Source: Patescibacteria group bacterium (GTDB taxonomy: Bacteria; Patescibacteriota; Minisyncoccia; Moranbacterales; UBA1568). From it: a stretch of 12,135 nt of DNA. The stretch is from contig JAUPWI010000027.1 of assembly GCA_030916545.1 (NCBI GenBank), positions 1-12,135 of the forward strand, given 5' to 3'. The stretch's first letter is position 1, and each line of letters opens with the position of its first letter. Positions 1 through 7,335 of this stretch are shown in pieces. The translations under genes and the position numbers were made by a program. The notes beneath the pieces were generated by a model. That model had not been told where the DNA came from and made no database searches. It saw only the letters and a program-made list of their open reading frames with translations.

Positions 1-401
1 GCGATTCCGGAGAGGAAGAGCTGGAAATCCTTCGTCTCCACATGTTCCAACATGATCGTATCGCCCATATGGCGGTCGAGAAGCAGGAAAATGTTCGTAA
101 ATACGAAATGATTCTTATTGACCGATGCGGTCTCCCGGACCAACTCATTCATAGCACGGAACTTCTCTTCATACAGTTTCAATTTTTTCTCCTCCTCGTG
201 GAAGCGGTTGAAATCCTGTCCCAGCACCTCCTGATGCTTCCGCTCGAAATCAAGCAGCATGGATATCACAATCAAAATACCGAGAAAGAACACTTCCAAA
301 GAAAAGAGAAGAAATATCTGCCAAACGAGAAAACGAAAGCGCATCCGTTGTTCGGCAACCAGCTTCTTTTCGTCCGGCAATAAATTAAGCAATATTTTCA
401 T
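1..401 (-). CDS. pilN: Type IV pilus inner-membrane protein PilN, N-terminal part (runs off the window)
   Basis: Reading the minus strand from the ATG at 401-399 gives 133 open codons to the window edge, so the C-terminus is missing. The protein begins MKILLNLLPDEKK. The NLLP motif close to the N-terminus is the hallmark of PilN, whose cytoplasmic tail docks into a groove of PilM in the known type IV pilus alignment complex. A hydrophobic segment at about residues 25-50 is the single membrane anchor. A charged, probably coiled-coil stretch follows at about 51-92, as expected for the periplasmic (here extracytoplasmic) side. The start overlaps the end of pilM by 17 nt, which suggests translational coupling; no clear Shine-Dalgarno sequence is seen. 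It would link PilM in the cytoplasm to PilO and the rest of the pilus machine, and pilO would be expected just left of the window. The identification rests on position after pilM, the NLLP motif and topology, and is fairly secure. Confidence 0.85.
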   Translation of the reverse strand, partial: MKILLNLLPDEKKLVAEQRMRFRFLVWQIFLLFSLEVFFLGILIVISMLLDFERKHQEVLGQDFNRFHEEEKKLKLYEEKFRAMNELVRETASVNKNHFVFTNIFLLLDRHMGDTIMLEHVETKDFQLFLSGI

Positions 402-1479
402 ATTCGTCTATGCCACGAAGTGAAAGCCCAATCGCCGTCGAGTACTGCACAGAATGATTCCGATCAATCGGAGGGAGCCTGTTACCCAGATGGACATTCA
501 CCCAAGGATTACCGAACAAGACTTCTCGCCCGAGCCGACGAGAAAGGTACGGCAGAAGCCCCTTCATATTCGATCCCCCGCCACACAACACAACCGTGTC
601 AATATCCGCCGAATAACAGAGATTCTCCAAATAAAAACTGATTAGCTTCTCAATCTCAACGGAAATATTTTCGAGCACCGGTAACGCTCCCTCGAATACC
701 GGTCCGTGCAACGCAAGCGAACCGAGGCCCTGCTTGATCTTGATATCTTCCGCTTCCTGGAAAGAGATTCGAAGATACTTGGCGATGGAATCGGTAATCA
801 TCTGGGATGACAGAGGTACGCTCGACGTGAAACAAGGAGTATTGCCGACCGAGACCAATAGGCTCGTCCGCCGGTCCCCGATATCGACCGTCAGCGTTGT
901 CTTTTTTTCATCCGCTTCGGATAGAAGGCTCCGGGCCTGGGCGATAGACTCGGTCTCGAGCCCCACGACATCCAACCCGGCCGCCTCGAGCGCCCCGACG
1001 AACTGATCGACCACCGTCCTGGCCACCGCAACGAACAGGATGTTCATTTTCCCTTTCTCGGTCGGTAATGTATCTCCGAGTATCTGCCAGTCATAGTAGA
1101 CCTGATCGAGTGTCAGCGGGATATTCGCCTCGATTTCCCAGCGTATCGCCTCCCGAACCTCTTTTTCCTCCATCAGGGGTAGGGAAATCACGCGTAAGAA
1201 AGCCTTAGTCTCAGGCAATGAACAGACAACCCGTCGCGTGTGCATTTTTTTCATCGCCGGTTCTTCCAGAAGACGGCGCATCACGTCGACCACGACCTCC
1301 GGCTTGAGGATTTCACCGTCGATGACGCTCCCGATGGGAAGTGCCGCTGACGCGAACCCATTGACCTTATGGACCGATCCTTCCCTTTCCATGCGAAGTA
1401 CCTTGATCGAAAGATCGGAAAGATCCAACCCGAACGAACTCGGAAAGACATCGAAAATTTTCTTTTGCAAAAACGACAT
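385..1479 (-). CDS. pilM: Type IV pilus assembly protein PilM (actin-like ATPase fold)
   Basis: This is a 364-aa protein, the usual length for PilM. PilM is a cytoplasmic actin/FtsA-like protein that binds ATP and the N-terminal tail of PilN, and helps align the pilus machine. The actin-fold phosphate-1 motif is FGLDLSDLSIKVL at 16-28. Phosphate-2 is VDIGDRRTSLLV at 198-209, and the adenosine motif LCGGGSNMKGLLPYL is at 298-312. The region EAIRWEIEANIPL at 109-121 is typical of the PilM-specific subdomain. The ATG at 1479 lies 58 bp after the stop of the preceding prepilin-like gene, with no convincing ribosome binding site directly before it. An extended -10 candidate sits in this gap, so pilM and pilN may have extra transcription besides the operon promoter. 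The 3' end overlaps pilN. The call is firm. Confidence 0.95.
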   Translation of the reverse strand: MSFLQKKIFDVFPSSFGLDLSDLSIKVLRMEREGSVHKVNGFASAALPIGSVIDGEILKPEVVVDVMRRLLEEPAMKKMHTRRVVCSLPETKAFLRVISLPLMEEKEVREAIRWEIEANIPLTLDQVYYDWQILGDTLPTEKGKMNILFVAVARTVVDQFVGALEAAGLDVVGLETESIAQARSLLSEADEKKTTLTVDIGDRRTSLLVSVGNTPCFTSSVPLSSQMITDSIAKYLRISFQEAEDIKIKQGLGSLALHGPVFEGALPVLENISVEIEKLISFYLENLCYSADIDTVVLCGGGSNMKGLLPYLSRRLGREVLFGNPWVNVHLGNRLPPIDRNHSVQYSTAIGLSLRGIDEYENIA

Positions 1480-1511
1480 GTCGATTTTTTGTTTTCTACT
1501 CTTTCCTGTTT

Positions 1512-1520
1512 ATCATACCA
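1512..1520 (-). promoter_or_regulatory. Candidate extended -10 promoter before pilM
   Basis: On the minus strand the gap before pilM contains TGGTATGAT, an extended -10 element (TG, one base, then TATGAT), about 32 bp before the ATG. No good -35 hexamer is seen at 16-18 bp spacing; TTGTAA occurs about 20 bp upstream. The motif resembles TGGTATACT before pilC, which gives some support. It could supply pilM/pilN independently of the upstream prepilin genes. This is inferred from sequence only. Confidence 0.35.
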
Positions 1521-1537
1521 CACGTAAGACCTCGTTC

Positions 1538-3013
1538 TTACAACTCCTCCCACAGATCGATCAAGTAATTCTTCCCCGTCGGAAAATACGGCGGCGGACA
1601 ATAAAGAAGATTGTTGTCATAGTACAAGTTCCGATTCTGATAGCCGGACACGTGATTTCCAAGATTATCGGCCCATGCGAAACCGTAACGTTTATTACTG
1701 GTAATCGCCCCCGTGACAGTGATCGTATCGCGAATCGCGTTCGCACCGACATAATTCGCACGCCCAACCCGTCCGGATTGGGCCATCAGCGCGGCATCGA
1801 TACGAAGAATATCATTGCTGTCCCGGGTGATTTCGACATCGTTCTGCCCGATAGCTCCGATAACTTCTGAACAGTCGGAATGCGTGTATCGGATATCGCG
1901 ACTGATATACATCGTCTTCAGAGCCGCGGAAATCAGGTTGGCGGCTACCACGGTTATCTTCTTACTATCAACCGTCCCTTCGAGCCAGACATTATTCTCG
2001 ACAAAAATCGCTCCGTTATCGACAATCGGGTAATTCGACACGCACAAACCCGAACAGGTATCACAGGTACCGCCACCGACCCTTCTATTGTATTTTATAA
2101 TATCATTGGTCGCAGCATTGAATGAATGGACCGTACAGATATCATAGGTTCCGTTCGACTTCAAGATGATACGCCTTCCCTGTCCCGAATTATTGAAATA
2201 CTTCCCCCGCCCCGCTTGCGCCTCCGATTTCATGAGAGAGAGATCACCAAGAATACCGTTGAAATCGACGGTCGCGACCGGAAACTGCCTTCCGGCTTCA
2301 AAAACATCTGGACGGTTTGGAACCGCATTCGGCGGAGCCTCGGCCGCACGGAAGGTCCCGGTTATCCCATTCGCAGGCGGGACATTCACGTGCGTATGCA
2401 CGCCGAACTCGTCCCCGCCCACATGATCCGGATCATTATATTTATCGACCGAACTCGAGACGGTATTGTGCGCCAGCCCATCGAAACGGATGCCCGAATT
2501 CGAGTGGATTTTCCCGTACACTTCGGTTCCGTCCCCGAAACGCATGAAATCATTCGCTACGACGGCGTTCTCGCTCCAGGATGGCCGACGCAGGCGCACC
2601 TTGATGGTACGCGCCAAGGACGGATTCGCAACCGTATAACCGATCGAAGTCACATACACGATGGTCGAACCCGCCACAGGAGGCACAACCGTAATCGAAT
2701 ACTGACCATTGCCATAATTCGCCACGTGGGCTGCCGACTGACCCAGTGCCGTTCCGGATGACCAGAAAGCCTGTACCTGATTTGCCGTCCGTCCATCCAG
2801 CTGATGCGCCAGGTACCACTTATAGAAGTGTATCCCTCCCTCAGCGATCTGCAGGGCCTGTTCGCGATCATGCTGTTTCATGCTGTATTGGAGCTGAGAG
2901 ACAACGAACAGGACGATCGAGGTTAAGAGGATTAGGCATGTCGCCATGATGACCAGTACATAAGCCAGTACCGATCCTTTCCTGGCCCGCAAAGAAAGCA
3001 TGTCAGTTCGCAT
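1538..3013 (-). CDS. PilX/GspK-like pilus assembly protein, 491 aa, with cysteine cluster
   Basis: The N-terminus has a short basic leader, RARKG, then a long hydrophobic helix at about 14-41 and the helix continuation KQHDREQALQIAEGG. This is the layout of PilX/GspK-type minor prepilins, where AEGG-like motifs follow the membrane helix. Gly13 is the likely prepilin peptidase cut site, but the +5 residue is Tyr, not Glu; GspK-type tip subunits also lack Glu5. The large extracytoplasmic part contains VYGKIHSNSGI (165-175) and GAIFVENNVWLEGTV (334-348), beta-helix-like turns seen in long PilX-like proteins. A cysteine cluster, CDTCSGLC, lies at 317-324, with further Cys at 293, 381 and 472. The protein is much longer than proteobacterial PilX (about 200 aa). 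The ATG at 3013 overlaps the upstream gene by 11 nt; an in-frame ATG at 3001, just after that gene's TGA, is equally possible. It probably primes or caps the fibre, though its exact role is unknown. Confidence 0.7.
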   Translation of the reverse strand: MRTDMLSLRARKGSVLAYVLVIMATCLILLTSIVLFVVSQLQYSMKQHDREQALQIAEGGIHFYKWYLAHQLDGRTANQVQAFWSSGTALGQSAAHVANYGNGQYSITVVPPVAGSTIVYVTSIGYTVANPSLARTIKVRLRRPSWSENAVVANDFMRFGDGTEVYGKIHSNSGIRFDGLAHNTVSSSVDKYNDPDHVGGDEFGVHTHVNVPPANGITGTFRAAEAPPNAVPNRPDVFEAGRQFPVATVDFNGILGDLSLMKSEAQAGRGKYFNNSGQGRRIILKSNGTYDICTVHSFNAATNDIIKYNRRVGGGTCDTCSGLCVSNYPIVDNGAIFVENNVWLEGTVDSKKITVVAANLISAALKTMYISRDIRYTHSDCSEVIGAIGQNDVEITRDSNDILRIDAALMAQSGRVGRANYVGANAIRDTITVTGAITSNKRYGFAWADNLGNHVSGYQNRNLYYDNNLLYCPPPYFPTGKNYLIDLWEEL

Positions 3014-3644
3014 AGTTGTTGAGATTGCGGAGTTCCGCGAAGGACTCCACGTTGATATTATTCGGGGCGCGTACCGGATCGATGTTCACCAGGAGATGGA
3101 CCCGTATCAATCGGACATCCTGAACCGACACCGGGGTGACAAGAGGATTATTGACGACATCGCTCGGGTAATCCTCATTATAATAGGAAAACACCGGATC
3201 GGCGGGAGTATTCGAGATATACTCGGCCAGCAGAGTGACTGTCTGATCACCGTTCGGATACGTGACAGGAAGCGTCGCGTTCGGTTCCGTCACTCCCCGA
3301 TAGATAGACCCGTCCAACAGATAATAGTGTACCCGTTCCGTCACACTATCACCATCGATGTCGATATAGACTTGCACATCATTATCCCCGCCTGACTCGA
3401 CCGGATAATCGCCGTTATCCGCCTGTCGAGACCTGCGGATATCCCTGACGATGGTCTCGACCGTCCTCGATGCCATCAGGGACGCGTTTCCCGTTTCAAG
3501 AACGAATCTGTTCATCTTCCAACTATTCACGAACAAAAGACTCACTCCTTCCAGACCGATCAGAAGAATGAAAATCGCCATCAGCATCTCGACAAGAGAC
3601 ATGCCGCGCACCGATTTTCTCCGTATCATGTGCCAAAATTCCAT
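3003..3644 (-). CDS. Minor prepilin with class III leader (PilV/PilW-like), 213 aa
   Basis: The leader ends RKSVRG, followed by MSLVEMLMAIFILLIGLEG. This is a canonical prepilin peptidase site: cleavage after Gly14, Met at +1 and Glu19 at +5, then a hydrophobic helix to about residue 38. The remainder (about 40-213) should be a beta-rich globular head with acidic runs such as DIDGDS. It ends in FAELRNLNNYAN, the kind of ending seen in PilV/PilW-like minor prepilins of candidate-phyla pilus operons. The gene lies 18 bp after the 463-aa prepilin gene and overlaps the next gene, so the three prepilin-like proteins are probably made together. There is no clear ribosome binding site, and ATG codons 1 and 6 are both possible starts; either leaves an intact leader. 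The class is certain, but the specific subunit name is not, so no symbol is given. Confidence 0.8.
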   Translation of the reverse strand: MEFWHMIRRKSVRGMSLVEMLMAIFILLIGLEGVSLLFVNSWKMNRFVLETGNASLMASRTVETIVRDIRRSRQADNGDYPVESGGDNDVQVYIDIDGDSVTERVHYYLLDGSIYRGVTEPNATLPVTYPNGDQTVTLLAEYISNTPADPVFSYYNEDYPSDVVNNPLVTPVSVQDVRLIRVHLLVNIDPVRAPNNINVESFAELRNLNNYAN

Positions 3645-3662
3645 AGGGTATCGATCAAAGAC

Positions 3663-5054
3663 TCAAGGGGACAGCGAAACGCTCTTTTTCTCCAGGTTCG
3701 CACCGATGACCGTAACCGTATCCGTATCCGATACGAAGCCCGCCGCGCTGACATCAAGATCATACGTGCCCGGGGCGAGAGGCGTTGAGTTGATCGGAAA
3801 ATACGCCTGGCCGTAAGTATCCGTCGTCAGAGTGACATCAAAACCAAGGCCGATGTTATAGAGTCTTACTGAAGCCCCCGCGAGCACGGTTGAATCAGCA
3901 GCGTTAGTCACCGTTATCAGTGCCGACGGGAAATTTTTCTGCGCCAAGACGTATTTCACCGATTTCGAATCACCGGCGGCGAGATTGATCCCGTTCTGAA
4001 CCGCCTCTTCCGGATCCAGCCGAAGAAACTCGTACTGCGCCACCTCGCTCGGATCAAGCGCGAGAGTATATGCCCCGGAACTACGGTCGGAAAAATCCGC
4101 CTCACCGCTCGCGTCGGTCACCGCCGCCTGGGAAAAGTCATAGACTGGTTCGGCCGTCGAGGCATCCACGCCAATCACCAATCCACCGCTGATGGTGAAG
4201 TCGATATCCGGCAAGGCTGTGCCGGAAGGATCTTCGGTCTGAATCTCAAGGGATGAGGTGTGGTCGGCGACCAGAGTTGCCGCCGATAGGCTCCCGGCCA
4301 CTACCGAAGCATGCACGTTCGTCGGCTTGAAGACCGAGGTTGGATACGGATCATATGTCATATTCCCGTAATACCCTCCCTTACTCACCGTGATATGGTA
4401 TTCCTGCACCGAGGCTGGGGCACCTGGAAACATGATATTGCCATTCGCGTCGGTTGCAGCGGTGACATCGATATTCGGCACGATGGCCGTATTCCTGATA
4501 CGTACCGTCGCATTCGCCACCCCGATTCCGGCCGCATTCAGGACATTCACCGAAAGGATGCCGGTACCAGCCGCTACCGATTCCACTCCGTCCAAGGAAA
4601 AAATGGAAGTCATTTCCACCATCTCGGAATCGCTCGCGGCGCCCCATGCAACGGTGACCGTCACTTTCTTGTAGTCGTTCGGTGCGATATCAGTTCCAGC
4701 AACGAGCGTCCCATCTGTCGGATCATCGACGAATTGTACCACCGTATGCACCTCGTAGGTCGTGTTATTCACGTTGAGAGTCTGATCTTCCGGAAGCGTG
4801 CCCGTCGGTATACCGGCCACCGTTCCGATATCATCGAAGATAAGGCTCCGGATGATCTCCATCTGCTGATTGGCAAGGGCGCTCGCGCCGAGACGATGTT
4901 TCGCGTTCGCGATATGCTGCGTCCCGAGATTCCAGGTCTCATAAAACGTCAGGGTGATCAGCGAAACGACGAACAGGACGACCATAGCCTCGATCAGAGT
5001 GAACCCCGATTTCCGCTGTCGCCCATTCGTACCCGAAAAAACACCGATCATCAT
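3663..5054 (-). CDS. Modular prepilin with three Ig-like (carboxypeptidase-regulatory-like) domains, 463 aa
   Basis: The leader NGRQRKSG is followed by FTLIEAMVVLFVVSLITLTF, a textbook class III prepilin signal: cleavage after Gly17, Phe at +1, Glu22 at +5. A pilin-like segment (about 40-160) is followed by three similar beta-sandwich units at about 165-260, 267-372 and 377-463. Each has the pattern of carboxypeptidase regulatory-like or CNA-B-like domains: a LxVxVxNAxG-type first strand, then xTDANG/TDASGE/TDTYGQ turns leading to FP or F, then a Y-x-(L/I)-x-(V/L) strand (EYHITV, AYTLAL, TYDLDV). Domains of this kind extend surface proteins or mediate binding. The protein is about three times as long as an ordinary minor pilin, so it may be a tip or side-displayed adhesin. 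The start is one of two tandem ATGs 10 nt after the pilC stop. The prepilin nature is certain, and the adhesin role is inference. Confidence 0.85.
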   Translation of the reverse strand: MMIGVFSGTNGRQRKSGFTLIEAMVVLFVVSLITLTFYETWNLGTQHIANAKHRLGASALANQQMEIIRSLIFDDIGTVAGIPTGTLPEDQTLNVNNTTYEVHTVVQFVDDPTDGTLVAGTDIAPNDYKKVTVTVAWGAASDSEMVEMTSIFSLDGVESVAAGTGILSVNVLNAAGIGVANATVRIRNTAIVPNIDVTAATDANGNIMFPGAPASVQEYHITVSKGGYYGNMTYDPYPTSVFKPTNVHASVVAGSLSAATLVADHTSSLEIQTEDPSGTALPDIDFTISGGLVIGVDASTAEPVYDFSQAAVTDASGEADFSDRSSGAYTLALDPSEVAQYEFLRLDPEEAVQNGINLAAGDSKSVKYVLAQKNFPSALITVTNAADSTVLAGASVRLYNIGLGFDVTLTTDTYGQAYFPINSTPLAPGTYDLDVSAAGFVSDTDTVTVIGANLEKKSVSLSP

Positions 5055-5064
5055 AAGGAAAAGC

Positions 5065-6285
5065 TTATTTGATATTCTCCATGACGCTGTACATCGGGGT
5101 CAGCATCGCGACCGCGAAAAATCCGACGCCACCGCCAATCAGGAGCATCAGAACCGGTTCGATGATCGACGACATGTTTTTGGTGATCTGAGAGACCTCT
5201 TCTTCATAAAATTCAGCCAATTTTCTCAGTACCATCTCCGTCTTCCCTGTCTCTTCACCGACCTGGATGATCTGTGGAACCAATACCGGGAAAATACGTG
5301 GGTACCGCGAGATGACCTTGCTCAAATCGACCCCCTTCTGAATTTCCGAGATCGCGTCATCCAGAGCGTCCCGATAATACGAATTCGCAAGGGTCTTCTT
5401 CACGATCGTCAGAGAATCGAGCACGGAAACACCACTCTTGAGGAGCGAGCTATAGATACGGGCGAAACGGGCGGAATTCACCTTGATGATGATATTCCCG
5501 ACAATAGGGAGCCGGAGAAAAAACCAGTCGAAAAAACGCTTGCCGATTTCGGTCGAAGCAAAAAGACGCACGCCGATGATGCTGCCGAAAAATATGGCGG
5601 CACTCAGGAACGCATGTCCGCGCATGAAATCGCTCACAGCCATGATGAAGCGCGTCGAAGCCGGCAACGTGACATTCATATCCTTGAAGACACCGGTGAT
5701 TCGCGGGAGAATATACGTCAACATCAGGATACCGATTCCAATCATCGCGACGACGATCACCGACGGATAAATCATAGCTCCGCGGACTTTCGAAAGAAGA
5801 TCATGTTCTTTCTCAAGCTGCAACGCCAAAATTTCCAGTATCTCTTCGAGATTCCCGGATATCTCCCCGACATAGACCATGCTTGTGAAGAGCTCATTGA
5901 ACACTTTCGGATACTTTCCGAGACCCTCGGACAAGGTTTTTCCGGCCTGTACTTCATCATAGACGTCAAGCAAGATCTTCTGGAAAGCCTTGTTCTTCGT
6001 CTGGACGGAAAGGTTCATCACTGCGCGCGAAACGGTCAGTCCCGAAGACACCATAACCGCGAGGTTGCGAGTAAAGGTCATCTTTTCTTTAAGCGGAACC
6101 GATACGAAACGATCCAAAAAACGCACCTGTACCACCGATGCCGCCTTCATCTCCTTCATCGAAGTGACCAGAAAACCGGAAGCATGCAGGTCAGATGCCA
6201 ACATACGCTCATCCTTGGCTTCTTGTTCGCCACCGACCGTCTCCCCGGTGGCGATATTTCTCGCAGTATAACAAAACTTCGGCAT
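5065..6285 (-). CDS. pilC: Type IV pilus / type II secretion inner-membrane platform protein PilC (GspF family)
   Basis: The length of 406 aa matches the PilC/GspF family. It has the two duplicated T2SSF domains: FTRNLAVMVSSGLTVSRAV (71-89) with VGEISGNLEEIL (139-150), and FARIYSSLLKSGVSVLDSL (274-292) with VGEETGKTEMVL (342-353). Membrane helices are expected at about 170-193, 223-243 and 377-397. The short N-terminal domain, FCYTARNIATGETVGG, is the usual PilC beginning. PilC sits in the cytoplasmic membrane and couples the PilB/PilT motor ATPases to pilin insertion or removal. It is the first gene of the pilus operon here and lies 10 bp before the modular prepilin. The ATG at 6285 has only a weak AGAGAG-type site upstream. 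The partner ATPases are not in the window. The call is firm. Confidence 0.95.
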   Translation of the reverse strand: MPKFCYTARNIATGETVGGEQEAKDERMLASDLHASGFLVTSMKEMKAASVVQVRFLDRFVSVPLKEKMTFTRNLAVMVSSGLTVSRAVMNLSVQTKNKAFQKILLDVYDEVQAGKTLSEGLGKYPKVFNELFTSMVYVGEISGNLEEILEILALQLEKEHDLLSKVRGAMIYPSVIVVAMIGIGILMLTYILPRITGVFKDMNVTLPASTRFIMAVSDFMRGHAFLSAAIFFGSIIGVRLFASTEIGKRFFDWFFLRLPIVGNIIIKVNSARFARIYSSLLKSGVSVLDSLTIVKKTLANSYYRDALDDAISEIQKGVDLSKVISRYPRIFPVLVPQIIQVGEETGKTEMVLRKLAEFYEEEVSQITKNMSSIIEPVLMLLIGGGVGFFAVAMLTPMYSVMENIK

Positions 6286-6320
6286 ATTCTTTTCTCTCTG
6301 TTGGTATTTTTCTTTTTTTC

Positions 6321-6351
6321 AGTATACCACAAAAAAAACACCGGACTCCAA
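6321..6351 (-). promoter_or_regulatory. Candidate promoter of the pilus operon
   Basis: On the minus strand an extended -10, TGGTATACT, lies at 6329-6321, 36 bp before the pilC ATG. A weak -35, TTGGAG, is 19 bp upstream of TATACT. Between them runs a T8 tract. The 110-bp gap between the nucleotidyltransferase gene and pilC contains no other recognisable feature, and I see no clean terminator hairpin for the upstream gene before the T8 tract. Confidence 0.5.
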
Positions 6352-6395
6352 CGAGAACGCGTTTCGAAGAGACGGGACGAAGATCCCAGCAGGCA

Positions 6396-7307
6396 TCAGA
6401 GAGAACCCAGCCGATGCTTGAAGGCTTCATATACCCGCGGACCGCGCGGTCGCGGCAGAAAAATCAGCGCCCGATCGTTGGCTTCGATATAACTCCCCTC
6501 CCAACGCGTTTTCGGATTCCTGGCAATCTTATCTTTTTGCCATGTCGCCAAAGCCGCTTCGACATCCCATCGGTCGCACCACCGCTCAAGAAAAGAGCGT
6601 GGGGAATGCCGTTCTCTCGGGTCCGAGATACTCCACAGTGTCGGAATCTCCGAAAGGGAAAAATTCGGCTTAAAACGGGCTATCCACCGATTCCGAAGCT
6701 CAAACCGCTGAAAAAGGGCATAGTGGAACAACGGTATCATGAAACGATACTCATGGGCCGAAAACAGATCCTGCGTTCCGATTTCCAGATTCGTGTCCGC
6801 GACATAATAGTTCAGGCAGGCCCGATTCCGGACCCATTTTCCATGCCGCCACTTCCCGAGAAGAAACAAGAAGCCCGTCAGGATGATCCTTCCGGTCCAT
6901 ATTTTCCCCGCTCGTAACACGACGAAGAGATCCCAATCGCTCTCAACGTCCCCATGCTTCAAAGAAAGACTCCCTGTGGCTCCGACGAAACGGACGTATG
7001 GCACGTGACGGATCAGCCGAGCCAGCCGCTTCACTCGTCTGAGCTTGGAGACCGAAATCTTCTCTTTCCGGATACGCTCTCTCACGAGAAACTTCCGGCC
7101 GGGCAAGAAATAAAACCCCGCGTGCTCTTCTATCGCTCCGCGAGAACACTCCCCTTTCAACGTTGTCAGGACCTCGAAGTACGAAGATGGTCGCGCATCC
7201 TGGGTAAGCGTGATGAGATGCTTCCAAACCTCGAAGGCTGAAAGTGGGAATTCAAGCACATCATAATAAGCGAGCGTTTCAACGATATCTCTCGAAAGAC
7301 GATACAT
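6396..7307 (-). CDS. Putative nucleotidyltransferase with N-terminal winged-helix-like domain, 303 aa
   Basis: The N-terminal part (about 5-75, RDIVETLAYYDVLEFPLSAF and GAIEEHAGFYFLPGR) looks like a small winged-helix domain. After a basic helix rich in Lys/Arg comes GATGSLSLKHGDVESDWDLF (109-128). This is the core signature of the polymerase-beta-like minimal nucleotidyltransferase fold: GS, then a DxD pair (Asp124 and Asp126) that would hold the metal ions. A third acidic ligand could be Asp171 or Glu175, in LNYYVADTNLEI. Such enzymes move a nucleotide onto a protein, RNA or small molecule, and the substrate here cannot be told. A hydrophobic stretch at about 141-150 is too short for a clear membrane helix. 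Proteins with this two-part build are common in candidate-phyla genomes (known from memory, not checked). The gene lies 28 bp after uvrA with no promoter seen, so cotranscription with uvrA is likely, though a repair role is not implied. Confidence 0.65.
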   Translation of the reverse strand: MYRLSRDIVETLAYYDVLEFPLSAFEVWKHLITLTQDARPSSYFEVLTTLKGECSRGAIEEHAGFYFLPGRKFLVRERIRKEKISVSKLRRVKRLARLIRHVPYVRFVGATGSLSLKHGDVESDWDLFVVLRAGKIWTGRIILTGFLFLLGKWRHGKWVRNRACLNYYVADTNLEIGTQDLFSAHEYRFMIPLFHYALFQRFELRNRWIARFKPNFSLSEIPTLWSISDPRERHSPRSFLERWCDRWDVEAALATWQKDKIARNPKTRWEGSYIEANDRALIFLPRPRGPRVYEAFKHRLGSL

Positions 7308-7335
7308 ACGAGATCATTCACAGAAAATCAGCACC

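Noticed and set aside
2126..2761. A 211-codon plus-strand frame opposite the 491-aa prepilin-like gene.
   Set aside because: The composition is Arg/Ile/His-heavy without domains, and the minus-strand gene is supported by its N-terminal helix and operon position.
6331..6338. The T8 tract (minus strand) as an intrinsic terminator of the nucleotidyltransferase gene.
   Set aside because: No stem of more than four base pairs ends close to it; it is better seen as part of the pilC promoter spacer.
4954..6492. A 512-codon open frame on the plus strand, opposite pilC.
   Set aside because: pilC on the other strand is a clear family member. The plus frame has a biased, Arg/His/Asp-rich composition with no domain, which fits a mirror effect of codon use.
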